Notes: generated by a model not told the origin, from the letters alone. DNA of 64,000 nt from Ahaetulla prasina (GCF_028640845.1 NC_080544.1:56395211-56459210), one strand, 5' to 3'. Numbered from the stretch's first letter, positions 1-11,736 are shown. Program-made: numbers and translations.

Positions 1-609
1 TCTTAAATGGGACAAGTGAAACTGTTTTAGCATGAATATATATAGCTTGGTTGGTTTCTTGCAGATGTTTCATTACCCAGACTAAGTAACAATGTTAGTG
101 CTACAGCACTGTGTAGCTGATTATGATACAAAGTTTGGGTAATGAAAATGTCCTCAAGAAAGCAACCAAGCTCAGAGATCACAAAAGACCCCTTATTTCA
201 ACCCTGAGCGTACAAATATTCTCCAGGTAACATATGGATTATAACCTTATATATGTCATGCTAATACTTGTCTTTTATTAACAAGTAAATATACAGGTAG
301 CTTGAAATATAGCTACATATAGTAATGGATATTTCCTCTCTCCTATTTAAATAACATTTCTGAGACAAGTAAACAGAAATGGTAATGGAGTGAAAACCCT
401 CTAGGCACTGTAGTTTTCACATACTAAAGAGAATGTGAACTATTCCATTTAATTTTTCTTTTAAAAATAGCAGAGGAATACAGAACCTGGCATGCAGCAA
501 AGGGAGATCTAAATGGACTAAATGGTTTGTTGAGAACAACCTGCTTTCTCCTGTAGGATCTTGATCTTAAATAATAGTTTGGAGAGAATTCTGTTTGGCT
601 GATCCAAAT
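1..609. other. No recognisable feature
   Basis: This AT-rich sequence has no long ORF and no repeat family that I recognise. It is presumably intergenic or intronic. Confidence 0.5.
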
Positions 610-878
610 ATGGGAAGTGGCTCAGGCTGCAGCCTGTTATTAACACACAGCTGCCTGCAATTACAATTACTGCAGGCTCGAGTCCCACCAGACCCAAGGT
701 TGACTCAGCCTTTCATCCTTTATAAGGTAGGTAAAATGAGGACCCAGATTGTTGGGGGGGCAATAAGCTGACTTTGTATATAAATATACAAATAGGATGA
801 GACTATTGCCTTACACAATGTAAGCCGCCCTGAGTCTTCGGAGAAGGGTGGGATATAAATTCAAAAAATAAAATAATA
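610..878 (+). repeat. tRNA-derived SINE with L2-like 3' tail
   Basis: The head has an A-box-like TGGCTCAGGCT (618-628) and a B box GGCTCGAGTCC (675-685), the internal promoter of RNA polymerase III. The body (AAGGTTGACTCAGCC, then AAAATGAGGACCCAGATTGT) is shared with Sauria SINEs. The tail is the GCCGCCCTGAGTC ... GAGAAGGG stem seen at the 3' ends of the L2 LINEs in this window, which suggests mobilisation by L2-type machinery. It ends in an A/AAT-rich tract. Exact ends are uncertain. Confidence 0.75.
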
Positions 879-1342
879 ATAATAATAAAATAATAAAATA
901 ATTAGTATTATACATACATAATACCATACATTATTCAAGCAGGATTTGCTAGGAGAATTCAGTACATTTGAACACATTCATAAAATCAATTGTTGTATTG
1001 AATCTTCTAATTATTAAAGTCTTGAATATTTGAGGACCACAATAATCTCCAAAATCAGTCAGTACCAAGTAAGCAATGGTTTCAATCAAAGCTATATTGC
1101 AGCTATTAATTTAAAAAACAATATTGCTTGAGGGCTTAAACGAAATGTAAGCTTGTCAAAGAACTGAGGATTGCACACAAAGCATGCAATGTGTACTCAC
1201 TGATTATCTGGATATTATTATTATGCTCATTTAATTTTGCCTTTGAATATTTTCCTTTATTTCAACAGCCAAGAAAATAAATTTTACACCTTATACTTAT
1301 GAATTTATATGAATTATGCCTTATGAATATGAATATTGTTCT

Positions 1343-1392
1343 GCTTTGAGAACTAGAAATATCAGTAGCTTTGAGAACTAGAAATATCAGTA
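1343..1392. repeat. 25-bp perfect tandem duplication
   Basis: The unit GCTTTGAGAACTAGAAATAT plus CAGTA occurs twice without change (1343-1367 and 1368-1392). It is a small recent slippage or end-joining product. Confidence 0.9.
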
Positions 1393-1559
1393 GACAAAAA
1401 TCTAGTTAGAAAAAGACATATTTAAAAATCTATATAGTGACTCTCAGATCTCCTATACACAATAAAAAGTATAGAATTTGGATTCTATTATTAGAATTAT
1501 TTTAGATTTGGTATACAGTATTTAGTTCTTGCTGCTCATCTGCAATTTATGGACTTACC

Positions 1560-1696
1560 CAGTGGTGGGGTTCAAGTAATCAAGTAACTGGTTCTCTGCC
1601 CTAATGATTTCTTCCAACAACCAGTTTGCAAAACTGCTCAGACAGTTAACAACCGGTTCTCCCAAAGTGGTGTGAACTGGCTGAATCCCACCGCTG
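1560..1696. mobile_element. hAT-type MITE (137 bp)
   Basis: The ends are imperfect inverted repeats: CAGTGGTGGGGTTCAA on the left and the complement of CAGCGGTGGGATTCAG on the right. An 8-bp duplication flanks them (GACTTACC at 1552-1559, GACTTGCC at 1697-1704; 7 of 8 match), the size expected for hAT transposition. It has no coding capacity and must have been moved in trans. The same CAGTGGTG termini recur at 9.3 and 46.9 kb. Confidence 0.85.
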
Positions 1697-1704
1697 GACT
1701 TGCC

Positions 1705-2969
1705 TTCCTAAAAATGAAAAACCAGAATGAAGAAATCAGTATGATCAGGACAAAAAAAAAACAAACAACCCTTAACTTAATTTCAATTTTATTAAAATGA
1801 AGAAAACTAATATTTTCATCATTTTTTCTGAGTTACATTAAAACTTACTATTCAGCAGCAAATTGTGTAGGGCTCTAAACTCCAATTATTTGTAGAACTG
1901 CTGGTGATCTGAGTCTTTCAGTGCTAACCGAGCTAGCACTTATGTTGCCCACAGTGAGATATCCCTTTAAATGCTTTATACTTAGTGAAATGTCTGATGA
2001 AATTCTTTACAGTTGGTGTTATAATAAACACCAATAGGTTTCCAGATTTCACTAGAGTTTTATACTTTATAAATGATCAACTGTTTTATACTTAAAGGAG
2101 GAGTGGGGGAGGAGGAGGGATGGATTTTAAAGAAAAGTTATTATATTTGACAATTATGCCATAGTCTATTTTGGATTGGATTTCATATATTACCTACAGT
2201 ATCAATGAAGTTCGGCTCCCATTGCAATCACTGAACATCATAGAAGATTATTGTGATGATAAATTTTCTGATATTTTGTTAAAATATTTATGGTGTCCTG
2301 ATTATTGACTAGTGTATTTCTTCAAACAGCAGAAAATAAATTCAAAAATATTGGCTCTATTGTTGGAGATTGAAAAGTGCCACTGAGACCAGGAAAACAA
2401 TAATTGAAATCTAAAAAAAGCCAGGAAGCCTAACAAATGTTGGCTTTTTAATTCTGATCCACATAACACACCTCTTAAAACTGTTATGTGTATAGAGGAC
2501 AAAGAACATGTTCACTATTTGGGGTAGATGTCAAACTAATAATGTAATCATTAATCTTCCCTGAGGTATATCTTGTGACATTTCATTTTATGACTAAACG
2601 ACTTGCCTATAAAAAATCTCCACTTTTGATAAATTCACCATAAATGCTTTCCACACATTTATGGGTTGATTCAGTGATATTGTGCCTGACCAGATTACAA
2701 ATAAATAAGAAATAGTCTGCTTAGAAGCAAGAAATATCAAGAATGGTTTACAGTGATCATACCTGATAAAATAATTCAGTAAGCTGAAGAGATATTCTGT
2801 AATGTGATCTTGCATTAAAAGTTATACTGTAATTTTAAACAGAATGGTAAAAGTTCATGTGCTTTTAAATATATTTGCTATAGAGACACCCTTTTAAAAT
2901 TCCTTTACCAATATATCTACTGTAAAACAGCTGTTGAAGAAACAGTAAAGGTTTTCCCTATACAGATGT
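1705..2969. other. No recognisable feature
   Basis: This is AT-rich unique-looking sequence. The short open frames here (about 70 codons) have no recognisable motif and are expected by chance at this composition. Confidence 0.5.
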
Positions 2970-3502
2970 GTCTGACTTTAGAGGGTGGTGCTTATCTCTG
3001 TTTCCTAACTGAGGAAGCCAAGGTTGTCTGAAGATGCTTCCAAGGTCCATAAGAGCTGCGGTGGCGCAGTGGTTAGAGTGCTGTACTGCAGGCTACTTCT
3101 GCTGACTGCTGGCTGCCTGCAATTTGGCAGTTTGAATCTCACCAAACTCAAGGTTGATTCAGTCTTCCATCCTCCCAAGGTTGATAAAATGAGGACTCAG
3201 ATTGTTGCAGGAAATATGCTGACTCTGTAAAACCACTTAGAGAGGCTTTAAAGCACTGTGAAGCAGTATATAAGTCTAAGTGCTATTGCTATTGCTATAT
3301 GCTGAGATTCGCAGAACACTGTTACCTTTCCACCAAGGTAGTCCAGGATCTCTTTATCTGCTTGCATTTACATGCTTTTGAACTGTAAGGAGCTGGGACA
3401 AGTAATAGAAGCTCACCTCATCACGCAATACTTAGATCTCAAACTGCCAACCTTCTGGTTGGCAAGCCCAGAGTCTTAGCCACTAGGCCACTCTGCCCCT
3501 GT
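2970..3502 (-). repeat. Old tRNA-derived SINE (TTTACC family), interrupted
   Basis: Two pieces, about 2970-3050 and 3305-3502, align in order with the full SINE at 42560-42917. The first holds the GGGCGGTGCTCATCTC-like and GAAGACGTCTCC-like blocks. The second holds ACACTGTTACCTT, GGGACAAGTAA and the reverse of the tRNA-like head near 3440-3500. The gap between them is filled by a Sauria SINE, so this copy is the older insertion. Confidence 0.8.
3051..3300 (+). repeat. Sauria SINE, nearly full length
   Basis: The A box TGGCGCAGTGG is at 3062-3072 and a B-box-like AGTTTGAATCT at 3129-3139. The body has AAGGTTGATTCAG, AAAATGAGGACTCAGATTGT and GCAGTATATAAGTCTAAG. The tail is CTATTGCTATTGCTAT, the microsatellite end that Sauria SINEs share with their BovB LINE partner. 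It is inserted inside an older SINE of a different family. Confidence 0.92.
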
Positions 3503-3704
3503 TAAAATAGCGAACATATATTGCACAGCTGGGCTTAAGAAATTTTAAACAAATAAAGTTAGAGGAATATTGGACATGAGCCAGTCTACAGCTCTTTTTC
3601 AAATTAATTATTCTTGCAATACTCTTCTACATATCTCAAAGGAAGATTTTGTAAATGCCTTGTCACACAACTCCTCTGTCCTTGTGGCATTGGTCAAGCA
3701 AAGG

Positions 3705-4266
3705 ATGTTAATCTCCACTGCCTCCTTTACATGAGAGCAGAGTCAAATTATTAATGGCTGGTAAATTCAAGGACTCTGACCTTAAAAAATTGAATTATCT
3801 TCTTTCAAATGTGTTCCCAACTGTCAGCAACCAAGCTGCTATTTCTTTCTGGCGCCATTTAAACTTAGAAAAAAAAATACAGGTTATGTGTTTTCAATAA
3901 AAGCCTATTTTGGCTCATAGAAACATTGCAAGGCTTCCCGAGTTTGTAGGCTGAAGGAAGAAGAATGCCATCTGCCATTTTTAATAATAGATAATCCATT
4001 TGTAACTATGAATTCTGATTTATATATACATTCAAGCTAAAGACAGACTTAGGAACAGAACTCATTCCTAAAAAAAAGTCATTCCTGCTTGTCCTTAAGT
4101 TCTTAGCTGTAGCTTTGGCTTTATTTTGTTGTAACCATTTTATGTCTAATACTTCTATTATTACTTTATTTTATAATTTCACTATTTCATTGTTATTTTA
4201 TTGTGTTTCATGGCATTTGATATGTTATAACCTTGAGTTACAACAATAAACTTATCTCCTTACTTA
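3705..4266. repeat. Duplicated block, copy 1 (unclassified repeat)
   Basis: This sequence recurs at 7667-8226 in the same orientation with scattered substitutions, by eye roughly nine of ten bases identical. Shared marks include ATTAATGGCTGGTAAATTCA, GTGTTCCCAACTGTCAGCA and TCATAGAAACATTGCAAGGC. The end (GAGTTACAACAATAAACTTA then CTTACTTAC) looks like a retrotransposon 3' terminus with a simple tail. It is either an old segmental duplication or two copies of an unnamed family. Confidence 0.7.
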
Positions 4267-4907
4267 CATTGGTAATTACATAGTCTCAGTATCACAAGTA
4301 AATAAAACAGGAAATAATAAAACTAAGCACATTTGAATTCATAGTGATGTTGCTGTCACAAAATGAGGCCAACAACAATAGAATAGGCTTTTTTTTACAA
4401 AGAATATTGAATTATTAGAAAATAGGAGAGGAATTTGTTGTTTTCTTTTAAATCAATCATGAAATTGTTTTCAGAAAGTTAAATTGTTTTCATAAATAAC
4501 TTACACCAGTGGACAATAGTTAATTTTCACAGTGGTATTGTTCTTCTACTTTAAATGTTTTGTTTTGAAATAAAATAGGTAAGGAAAGAAAGCAAATACC
4601 ACCATTATTATCCCTTATATATTATTTTACTGTTATACTGTATGTTTATTGGTTGTTTGTTTGGTAACAGAGATATTTTGTATTCCTTGAAAATTACAAT
4701 CTACTACTTAGAACTGATTTATGAAAAGCCATAATAATAAATAAGAAAATAGAAGAATGAAAATGAAAATGTTGCCTAGATGTTGTGTTGGATGAAATGT
4801 ATAACAAACGTTAACAAATAATTGGTAAATAATGGCTATGAGCCCATCTTGTAATAATATAGAACCTGAAGAAAATTATCAAAATACAAATTAAATAATA
4901 ATTATAT
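4267..4907. other. No recognisable feature
   Basis: AT-rich sequence with no motif or repeat family that I can name. Confidence 0.45.
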
Positions 4908-5132
4908 TTTAAATAGCAAGAGCACTTAGACTTATATAAGTGCTCTTGTTGCTTTACAGCTTTCTCTAAGTGGATTACAAGGTTAGCATACTGTCCCCAA
5001 CAATCTGGGTCCACATTTTACTGATCTCGAAAGGATAGAAGGCTGAATCAGTGAGAATCAAACTGCCGAAATGCTGGCCATTGACAGTCAGCAGAATTTG
5101 CCTCTTAAATGCATTCTAATCATGGCTCTTAA
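4908..5132 (-). repeat. Sauria SINE, diverged
   Basis: In reverse orientation, AGCAAGAGCACTTAGACTTA is the complement of the Sauria 3' end. It is followed by CTAAGTGGATTACAAGG, CCCAACAATCTGGGTCC and GAAGGCTGAATCAG, and the B-box region lies near 5057-5090. It is older than the copy at 3.05 kb, judging by substitutions and the loss of the clean tail. Confidence 0.85.
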
Positions 5133-6344
5133 TGAGTTTCTCATATCACATTCTTACTTAAATTAGTTGGGAAATGTGAAAGATTGTTTTCTAATTTATC
5201 TATACTCTGGAAAAAAATGTAATAGCAAAAGTAAAATAAGAATATTGAAATTAATTAATTCCATAAATGAGGAATTTTTATTTCAGTTATTCCTTAGCCA
5301 AAGGAGTTTCTAAGTATTTCTTCAACAAGGAAGCTAAACAAAGACAAAGAAGAGGTTGTGTAATAATACAAATATGCCTGCAAGCCACAGTTTCAAAATC
5401 TCCAGTCTTTTCCCAAACTTGTAGCTAGCAGATTGATTTTCTTCTTTTCCCTCTATTGGTCACTCTGTCTAGCTTTTAGTTGCCTTGAAATAAAGGGGCA
5501 TGATGATTCACCCTGCATCTCTGTTGGGCAATATCTGCCGTATTTGATTACATTTCTCTCCATCATTCTCCCATAAAAGGTCAGAGACACCATTTCATCC
5601 TCAACTGAGAAAAACCCAGCAAGTTAAATCACCCTCAAAGCTGTCTATTAGTTGATCACACATTTGTAAAAAATTGTCATTTCCCATTATTGTTGAATAG
5701 ATCAGTGAACTCATACCACGTGCACTGAGTTATTATAGAGACAAAAGATCTGTAATCTTGGTGCAGAAAAATGAGAATCATTCTTTTCTGTCAAAATTAA
5801 TGGTCACATCAGACAAGGTTTCAGAAAGCATCTGGTGGGCATGTATTGAGTTGGACTGGGAAAACCACTGAATATAATGTTAAGATTCACAATGTTTGTA
5901 GCATCATTATAACATTTGCCTCTTTGAAAAACTATACTTTAGGGACATGAAATATAGTTTAATCCGTAAAGTTTCTTATATAATACCATATAAAAGGTGC
6001 TGTTTGGGAATGATTTTTATACTTGCTGATACATGCATCCTTGCTGAAAATAAATATAAAGACATTCTCCATTTACTTTTAATCATTTCTATGTTCCCTC
6101 CCTCCAAAAACCCCACATATTAAACTTGACTTTTGTAATGTATGCTAGGTAGAGCCATGCATTTGTAACTCAGAAGCTTAAACTGGGAATATGAAGAGGA
6201 TGAAGGAGAAGGACAAGGGAAGGAAGAAGAATATTGTACAAGGTTGATCCATGGACCATGTTATCAAATCTTTATACTTGTTGCAAGAAATCTTGTTTGT
6301 CAAGTTTCTAATTTGGTTTTTTTAATCATATATGGAGGCCCAAT
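5133..6344. other. No recognisable feature
   Basis: No motif, ORF or repeat family recognised in about 1.2 kb of AT-rich sequence. Confidence 0.45.
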
Positions 6345-6390
6345 TATTTATTTGTTTCTTTGTTTGTTTGTTTAGTCGAGTATGTATTAG

Positions 6391-6434
<44 letters not shown>

Positions 6435-7075
6435 TATAAGCATGAATTGAATTGAATACATAAAATGAATACAATTAAATTAAAGGGAACGTTAGGACAG
6501 GGATGGTAGGCATGCTGGTGCTCTTATGCACACCCCTTACAGACTACTTAGGAATGGGGTGAGGTCAACAGTAGCCAGTCTAAGGTTAAAATTTTGGGGG
6601 GGGGGGTTGGGATGAAACCACAGAATCAGGAAGTGCATTCCAGTCATTGACCACTCTGTTGCTGAAGTCATATTTTCGGCAATCGAGTTTGGAGTGGTTC
6701 ACTTTAAGTTTGTATCTATTGTGTGCTCGTGTATTGTTGTGGTTGAAGCTGAAGTAGTCATTGACAGGTAGAACATTGTAGCAGATGATTTTATGAGCTA
6801 TGCTTAGGTCATACCAAAGGCGGCGTAGTTCTAAATTTTCTAAGCCCAAAATTTCAAGTCTAGTGGCATAAAGTATTTTGTTGTGAGCAGAGGAGTGGAG
6901 GACTCTTCTTGTGAAATATTTCTGGACACACTCAATTGTATTAATGTCTGATATGCAGTGTGGGTTCCAGACAGATGAGCTATATTCTAGAATTGGTCTA
7001 GCAAATGTTTTCTATGCTATGGTTAGTAGTATAATATTACCAGAGAAGAAGAACCATGTTTGATGGTAAGGAGCT
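6345..7075 (-). mobile_element. Jockey-superfamily LINE, 3' end fragment
   Basis: The reverse strand of 6586-7030 encodes the C-terminus of the same LINE ORF2 that is longest at 38864-40342. It shares the ENLELRRL, NVLPV.DYFSF, LDCRKYDF and ALPDSVVSS blocks. The 3' untranslated region lies at about 6440-6585, and the tail runs into TA and TTTG simple repeats at 6348-6433. The element is 5'-truncated near 7075, with frameshifts, so it is a dead copy. Confidence 0.85.
6388..6434. repeat. (TA)n microsatellite
   Basis: An uninterrupted TA dinucleotide run lies inside the 3' untranslated region of the LINE fragment. The LINE's other copies carry a short TATATATA run at the matching place, so this is an expansion of that seed. 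Confidence 0.95.
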
Positions 7076-7479
7076 ACCGCTTTTTGTATGGTATGGTGGC
7101 TTACATGGAACTCACTCCCCAAGGGGATATGGGATTTCAACCACAATGAAACAAAGATTGTGTTAAATAATTTAAGGGTAGAATTTTTGTTTCTTTTTCA
7201 TATGCTTGGTTTTGTAATCATGAAAATTATGGTGCTTAGATTATAAATTAATTAATTAAATGCTAAGGAATTTATAGGAAATAACTAATGAAAAAAGAAT
7301 GCATGGTTTCTTCAAGATTCTTCTCCAATACCAAAATTGAAAAGCTACATTTTTTTTAAAAAAAAGATCTGCTTCTTCAAGTTCCAACTTTGGCAATCAT
7401 TGCTTGCAGAGTTTTAATCCTTGCAGATATAGACACACACAGGATACAGACACATACATATTCCAAAACTTGTAGTTTT

Positions 7480-7666
7480 TGACTATTTTACTATTAAAAA
7501 GCAAAAAGAACAAGAAATATATTACAAGCACTAATAAAAATAACTTTTGGTTTCATTTTGCTTTAACCATTTTACATCTAATACTTCCATTATTACTTTT
7601 TAATATAAATTTCAGTATTTTTGTTGTTTTACTGTATTTTGGTTTACTGTATTTTGGTTAATCTCC
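7480..7666. repeat. Partial copy of the TTGGCTTCATTTTGCT repeat
   Basis: AAGAAATATATTACAAGCAC then TAACTTTTGGTTTCATTTTG and CCATTTTACATCTAATACTT also occur at 8260-8480 and 8735-8836. Diverged relatives are at 4110-4265 and 8075-8226. Several pieces of one unnamed family are clustered here. Confidence 0.65.
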
Positions 7667-8226
7667 ACAGCCTCCTTTAAATGAGAACAGAGCCAAATTA
7701 TTAATGGCTGGTAAATTCAAGGACTCTGACCTTGAAAAATTGAATTATCTTCTTTCAGATGTGTTCCCAACTGTCAGCAGCCAAGCTGCTACTTTTGCTC
7801 TAGTGTCATTTAAACTTAGAAAAAAAAATACAAGTTACATGAGTTTTCGATAAAAGTCTATTTTCAGCACCTGTTAGTGGCTCATAGAAACATTGCAAGG
7901 CTTCCATAGTTTGCTGGCTGTAGGAAGAAAAATGCCATCCGCCATTTTTAATAATAGACAATCCATTCATAACTATGAATTCTGATTTATATATACATTC
8001 AAGCTAAAAACAGACTTAGGAACAGAACTCATTCCTAAAAAAAAAGTCATTCCTGCTTGTCCTTAAGTTCTTAGCTGTAGCTTTGGCTTTATTTTGCTGC
8101 AACCATTTTATGTCTAATACTTCTATTATTACTTTATTTTATAATTTCACTATTTCATTGTTATGTTATTGTGTTTTATATTATAACCTTGAGTTACAAC
8201 AATAAACTTATCTCCTTACTTACATT
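7667..8226. repeat. Duplicated block, copy 2 (unclassified repeat)
   Basis: Homologous to 3705-4266 in the same orientation, ending with the same GAGTTACAACAATAAACTTA and CTTACTTAC tail. Differences are scattered substitutions and small indels, including a short internal stretch (CAGCACCTGTTAGTGG) absent from copy 1. It is therefore old. Confidence 0.7.
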
Positions 8227-8480
8227 CAAACCTTTAGCTTTTGACTATTTTACTATTAAAAAGCAAAGAGAACAGCAGTCAAGAAATATATTACAAGCAC
8301 TAATAAAAACTTAATAACTTTTGGCTTCATTTTGCTTTAACCATTTTACATCTAGTACTTCTATTATTACTTTTTTATATAAATTTCACTATTTTTGTTG
8401 TTTTATTGTATTTTAGGGCATCTTATATGTTATGACCTTGGGTTACAACAATAAACTTATTTACTTACTTACGTTCGTAA
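8227..8480. repeat. Third copy of the unclassified 3'-tail repeat
   Basis: It contains AAGAAATATATTACAAGCAC, TTTGCTTTAACCATTTTACA and GGGTTACAACAATAAACTTA followed by a TTACTTACTTAC tail. A further 5' piece repeats at 8735-8836, where the ordered blocks stop at ACTTTTTTATA. Confidence 0.6.
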
Positions 8481-8835
8481 TAACAATCAATAACAAATCA
8501 TAACTTAATCGTCCATTCCCAAAGGCAAAATTTATTTATCACTTCAATGTCAATTTTAAGGCTAGTTGCTCTATCTATTGTTATTTGTTTGGTCTTAATA
8601 TTTCATTGTAGTCTCAATGTTTTAACTGTGCACTTTGGCTTTCATTACTGGAGATAGCAGATCAATTGCGTTTTTAGCTATTAGTGTCATCAGGATAGCA
8701 CGGATCATTGATGTTTCTTTCTCCAGTTTTAAAATTACACATATATTACAAGCACTAATAAAAACTTAATAACTTTTGGCTTCATTTTGCTTTAACCATT
8801 TTACATCTAGTACTTCTATTATTACTTTTTTATAC

Positions 8836-8912
8836 CTTTTATGCCTTATACACTGTAAGCCGCCCTGAGTCTTCGGAGAAGGGCGGGGTATAAATGTAAA
8901 CAAAAAAAAAAA
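8836..8912 (+). repeat. SINE/L2 3' tail fragment
   Basis: CACTGTAAGCCGCCCTGAGT followed by CTTCGGAGAAGGGCGGGGTA and an A-rich run matches the tail of the SINE at 610-878. Only the last 75 or so bases are present. Confidence 0.75.
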
Positions 8913-9314
8913 AAATATCTTCTACCCAACTTTCCTCAATATATATCCAGTATATAGGATGATTAATAAGGGCAATAACTTCTTTGCCAGCCTGGAGCTA
9001 TTTTGTTTTACTATATTCTGTTGGGACTGTGGCTTCTTATACTATATATAGATTCTGCATGAGGATAACGAGATGTTTCCCATTATCTAAGGGCATCCTA
9101 CAGCTTGGTCAACAAAATCAAAAGTCTAGTGAGAAAATTTCTCTATGGGCAAAACTTGCAAACACCACACAATGGAAGTTTATCTCAGTGCTATTATTAC
9201 TAATGATAAGGCTAGACTTAAATTAGCTCTTTTGTTCTACTGAAGTCTGGTCTGAGAAATAACATTGCACAGGCATTACTATACAGAAAGTATAAATTAA
9301 CTCTGAAACAACAC
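8913..9314. other. No recognisable feature
   Basis: An 80-codon open frame here (8984-9226) has no recognisable domain and no support as a gene. Confidence 0.45.
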
Positions 9315-9322
9315 ATTCAAAA

Positions 9323-9493
9323 CAGTGGTGGGTTGCTACTGGTTCGTTCCAGATTGGGTGAGCTGGTAGCGGAAGCTGGAGGCTCCACCTACCCGCCCAC
9401 ATGTCTCTGTGCATACGCAGAAGCACCTGCATAGAAGCTCCTGCACACAGCCACGAGCGAACCGGTAGTAAACGAAATTGAAATCCACTACTG
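9323..9493. mobile_element. hAT-type MITE (171 bp)
   Basis: Left end CAGTGGTGGGTTGC and right end complement CAGTAGTGGATTTC form imperfect TIRs. The flanking 8-bp duplications are ATTCAAAA (9315-9322) and ATTCAAAT (9494-9501). The centre is non-coding. The ends resemble the MITEs at 1.56 and 46.9 kb. Confidence 0.85.
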
Positions 9494-9501
9494 ATTCAAA
9501 T

Positions 9502-10150
9502 GTAATAGCCCCATCTATATAGTAGTTATCAATTCTTAGCATTACCCCGGCTATCTTGTACCCAAATAATCACATGTTCCACCTAGATATATTTTCAAAA
9601 TGAATGAACTATTAAGAATCACATCCATTTTTTAACTTCAGCCTAGCTATTGGGTCAAAATTTCCAGAGAAATTACAAATATTATTACTAAGAGTTGAAA
9701 ATACACTATAGAGCACCAGGTTATGTTCCAACTTCTTTGCTTCACTGTAGTACTTTGTACTGGGCTGTGTACATGTGGTAACAGGAAGCCAAATCCATGC
9801 AAGTATTATTGGCATTGGCTGTTGCTTATTATTATTAACTTTATAGATAGTAAATTGGATAAGATAAAAATTCCTACAAGTCTGTAATAATTCCACTGAC
9901 CATATTCATCTTGAGACTAACTCTAAACTTCAAAAGACACATTCACTAGTCAGTTATAGATTCTTCTGTTTCTTTCTACCACCTTCTCAACTCTTGATGT
10001 AAAGTCTGGGGGAATATGAAAGTTTGTACAGATATTTATTATTTTGATTAGCATATGGTGGAATAGCACAATAATAAGCATCTTACTCCAAAATGTGGGA
10101 ATACATTTGAGAGATAAATAAAGAATAACAGTCAGATAAGCAAAATTAAA
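9502..10150. other. No recognisable feature
   Basis: AT-rich sequence without a recognised gene or repeat. Confidence 0.45.
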
Positions 10151-10940
10151 ATCTGGATAGAGCATATTTAGTTTATATGTTATTCCAATTACTGGAGACT
10201 TGGCCCTTAACTTTGGTTAAGTTAACTGAATTAAAAACAGGATCAATACACACCAAAATGGAAAAATACTAGAGGAAGAATCTTAAAAACTATTTATAAA
10301 CCCATGAGAAAAAAACACTTAAGGAAGCCCACATTGATCATTAGGAGTTTATTGGATATCTTGCAGCTATGGATATCCAAAAGGTATAACTAGCTAGAGC
10401 AACTTCAAAAGTCTGGGTAGATGAACATAATCCCCACAAAATTCAGTTGTTTCAAAAATTTCAAGGAACGCAGGACTAGAAATCATAAAAAATCATCATG
10501 AACCCACAGAGAAACGATTGAGATTTATAAATACCGCAATAACTTTAACAAGAAGGAAGAGAATTTGAGGGATAACAAAATTGTATCCAGCTTTTTGTAA
10601 CCCCAAAATAAATTATTAAGCACCCAAATGGTGCTTAATTTACAAGCACCATTTGAAATCTTCAACAATTATTTTTCACTTAAAAAATAATAAACAGCAG
10701 ATATTTCAAAGAAAGAGCAATAAAAAATGAACTTCTTTAAAAGGTCTTCAACTGACCAATTACTAAGGTGACCAACTTTTTTACAATGAGAAAGAGGACT
10801 CAAATAAATTGAAGGAAAAAACATAGTAAATAAAAGAAACATTTTATTCATTGGAACAATAATACAGAATACACTATAATATGATAAATGCATAATAAAA
10901 ACTTTTCAGAATTCAGTGACATGATTAGACTTCAATTAGA
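10151..10940. repeat. 790-bp tandem duplication, unit 1
   Basis: The sequence repeats immediately at 10941-11736 with a 790-bp offset. In every line I compared, the two units appear identical apart from the first few bases. Each contains the same 74-codon reverse-strand open frame, which has no recognisable motif and is not called as a gene. A local inverted repeat (AAATGGTGCTTAATTTACAA, then GCACCATTTGAAAT) lies near 10625-10660 in unit 1. Confidence 0.93.
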
Positions 10941-11736
10941 ATTTGGATAGAGCATATTTAGTTTATATGTTATTCCAATTACTGGAGACTTGGCCCTTAA
11001 CTTTGGTTAAGTTAACTGAATTAAAAACAGGATCAATACACACCAAAATGGAAAAATACTAGAGGAAGAATCTTAAAAACTATTTATAAACCCATGAGAA
11101 AAAAACACTTAAGGAAGCCCACATTGATCATTAGGAGTTTATTGGATATCTTGCAGCTATGGATATCCAAAAGGTATAACTAGCTAGAGCAACTTCAAAA
11201 GTCTGGGTAGATGAACATAATCCCCACAAAATTCAGTTGTTTCAAAAATTTCAAGGAACGCAGGACTAGAAATCATAAAAAATCATCATGAACCCACAGA
11301 GAAACGATTGAGATTTATAAATACCGCAATAACTTTAACAAGAAGGAAGAGAATTTGAGGGATAACAAAATTGTATCCAGCTTTTTGTAACCCCAAAATA
11401 AATTATTAAGCACCCAAATGGTGCTTAATTTACAAGCACCATTTGAAATCTTCAACAATTATTTTTCACTTAAAAAATAATAAACAGCAGATATTTCAAA
11501 GAAAGAGCAATAAAAAATGAACTTCTTTAAAAGGTCTTCAACTGACCAATTACTAAGGTGACCAACTTTTTTACAATGAGAAAGAGGACTCAAATAAATT
11601 GAAGGAAAAAACATAGTAAATAAAAGAAACATTTTATTCATTGGAACAATAATACAGAATACACTATAATATGATAAATGCATAATAAAAACTTTTCAGA
11701 ATTCAGTGACATGATTAGACTTCAATTAGAATTTGG
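10941..11736. repeat. 790-bp tandem duplication, unit 2
   Basis: Exact-looking copy of the preceding unit. The short motif ATTTGG stands at the internal junction (10941-10946) and at the outer end (11731-11736), while the outer start reads ATCTGG (10151-10156). This suggests that very short homology mediated the event. The near-zero divergence implies a recent duplication or an assembly artefact. Confidence 0.93.

Noticed and set aside
8984..9226. 80-codon open frame as a small membrane protein
   Set aside because: Hydrophobic runs are expected from AT-rich DNA. There is no start context, conservation or domain to support it.
10669..11683. Identical 74-codon reverse frames in the two 790-bp units as a duplicated gene
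   Set aside because: Identity follows from the DNA duplication. The peptide has no motif, and one frame in AT-rich DNA of this length is unsurprising.
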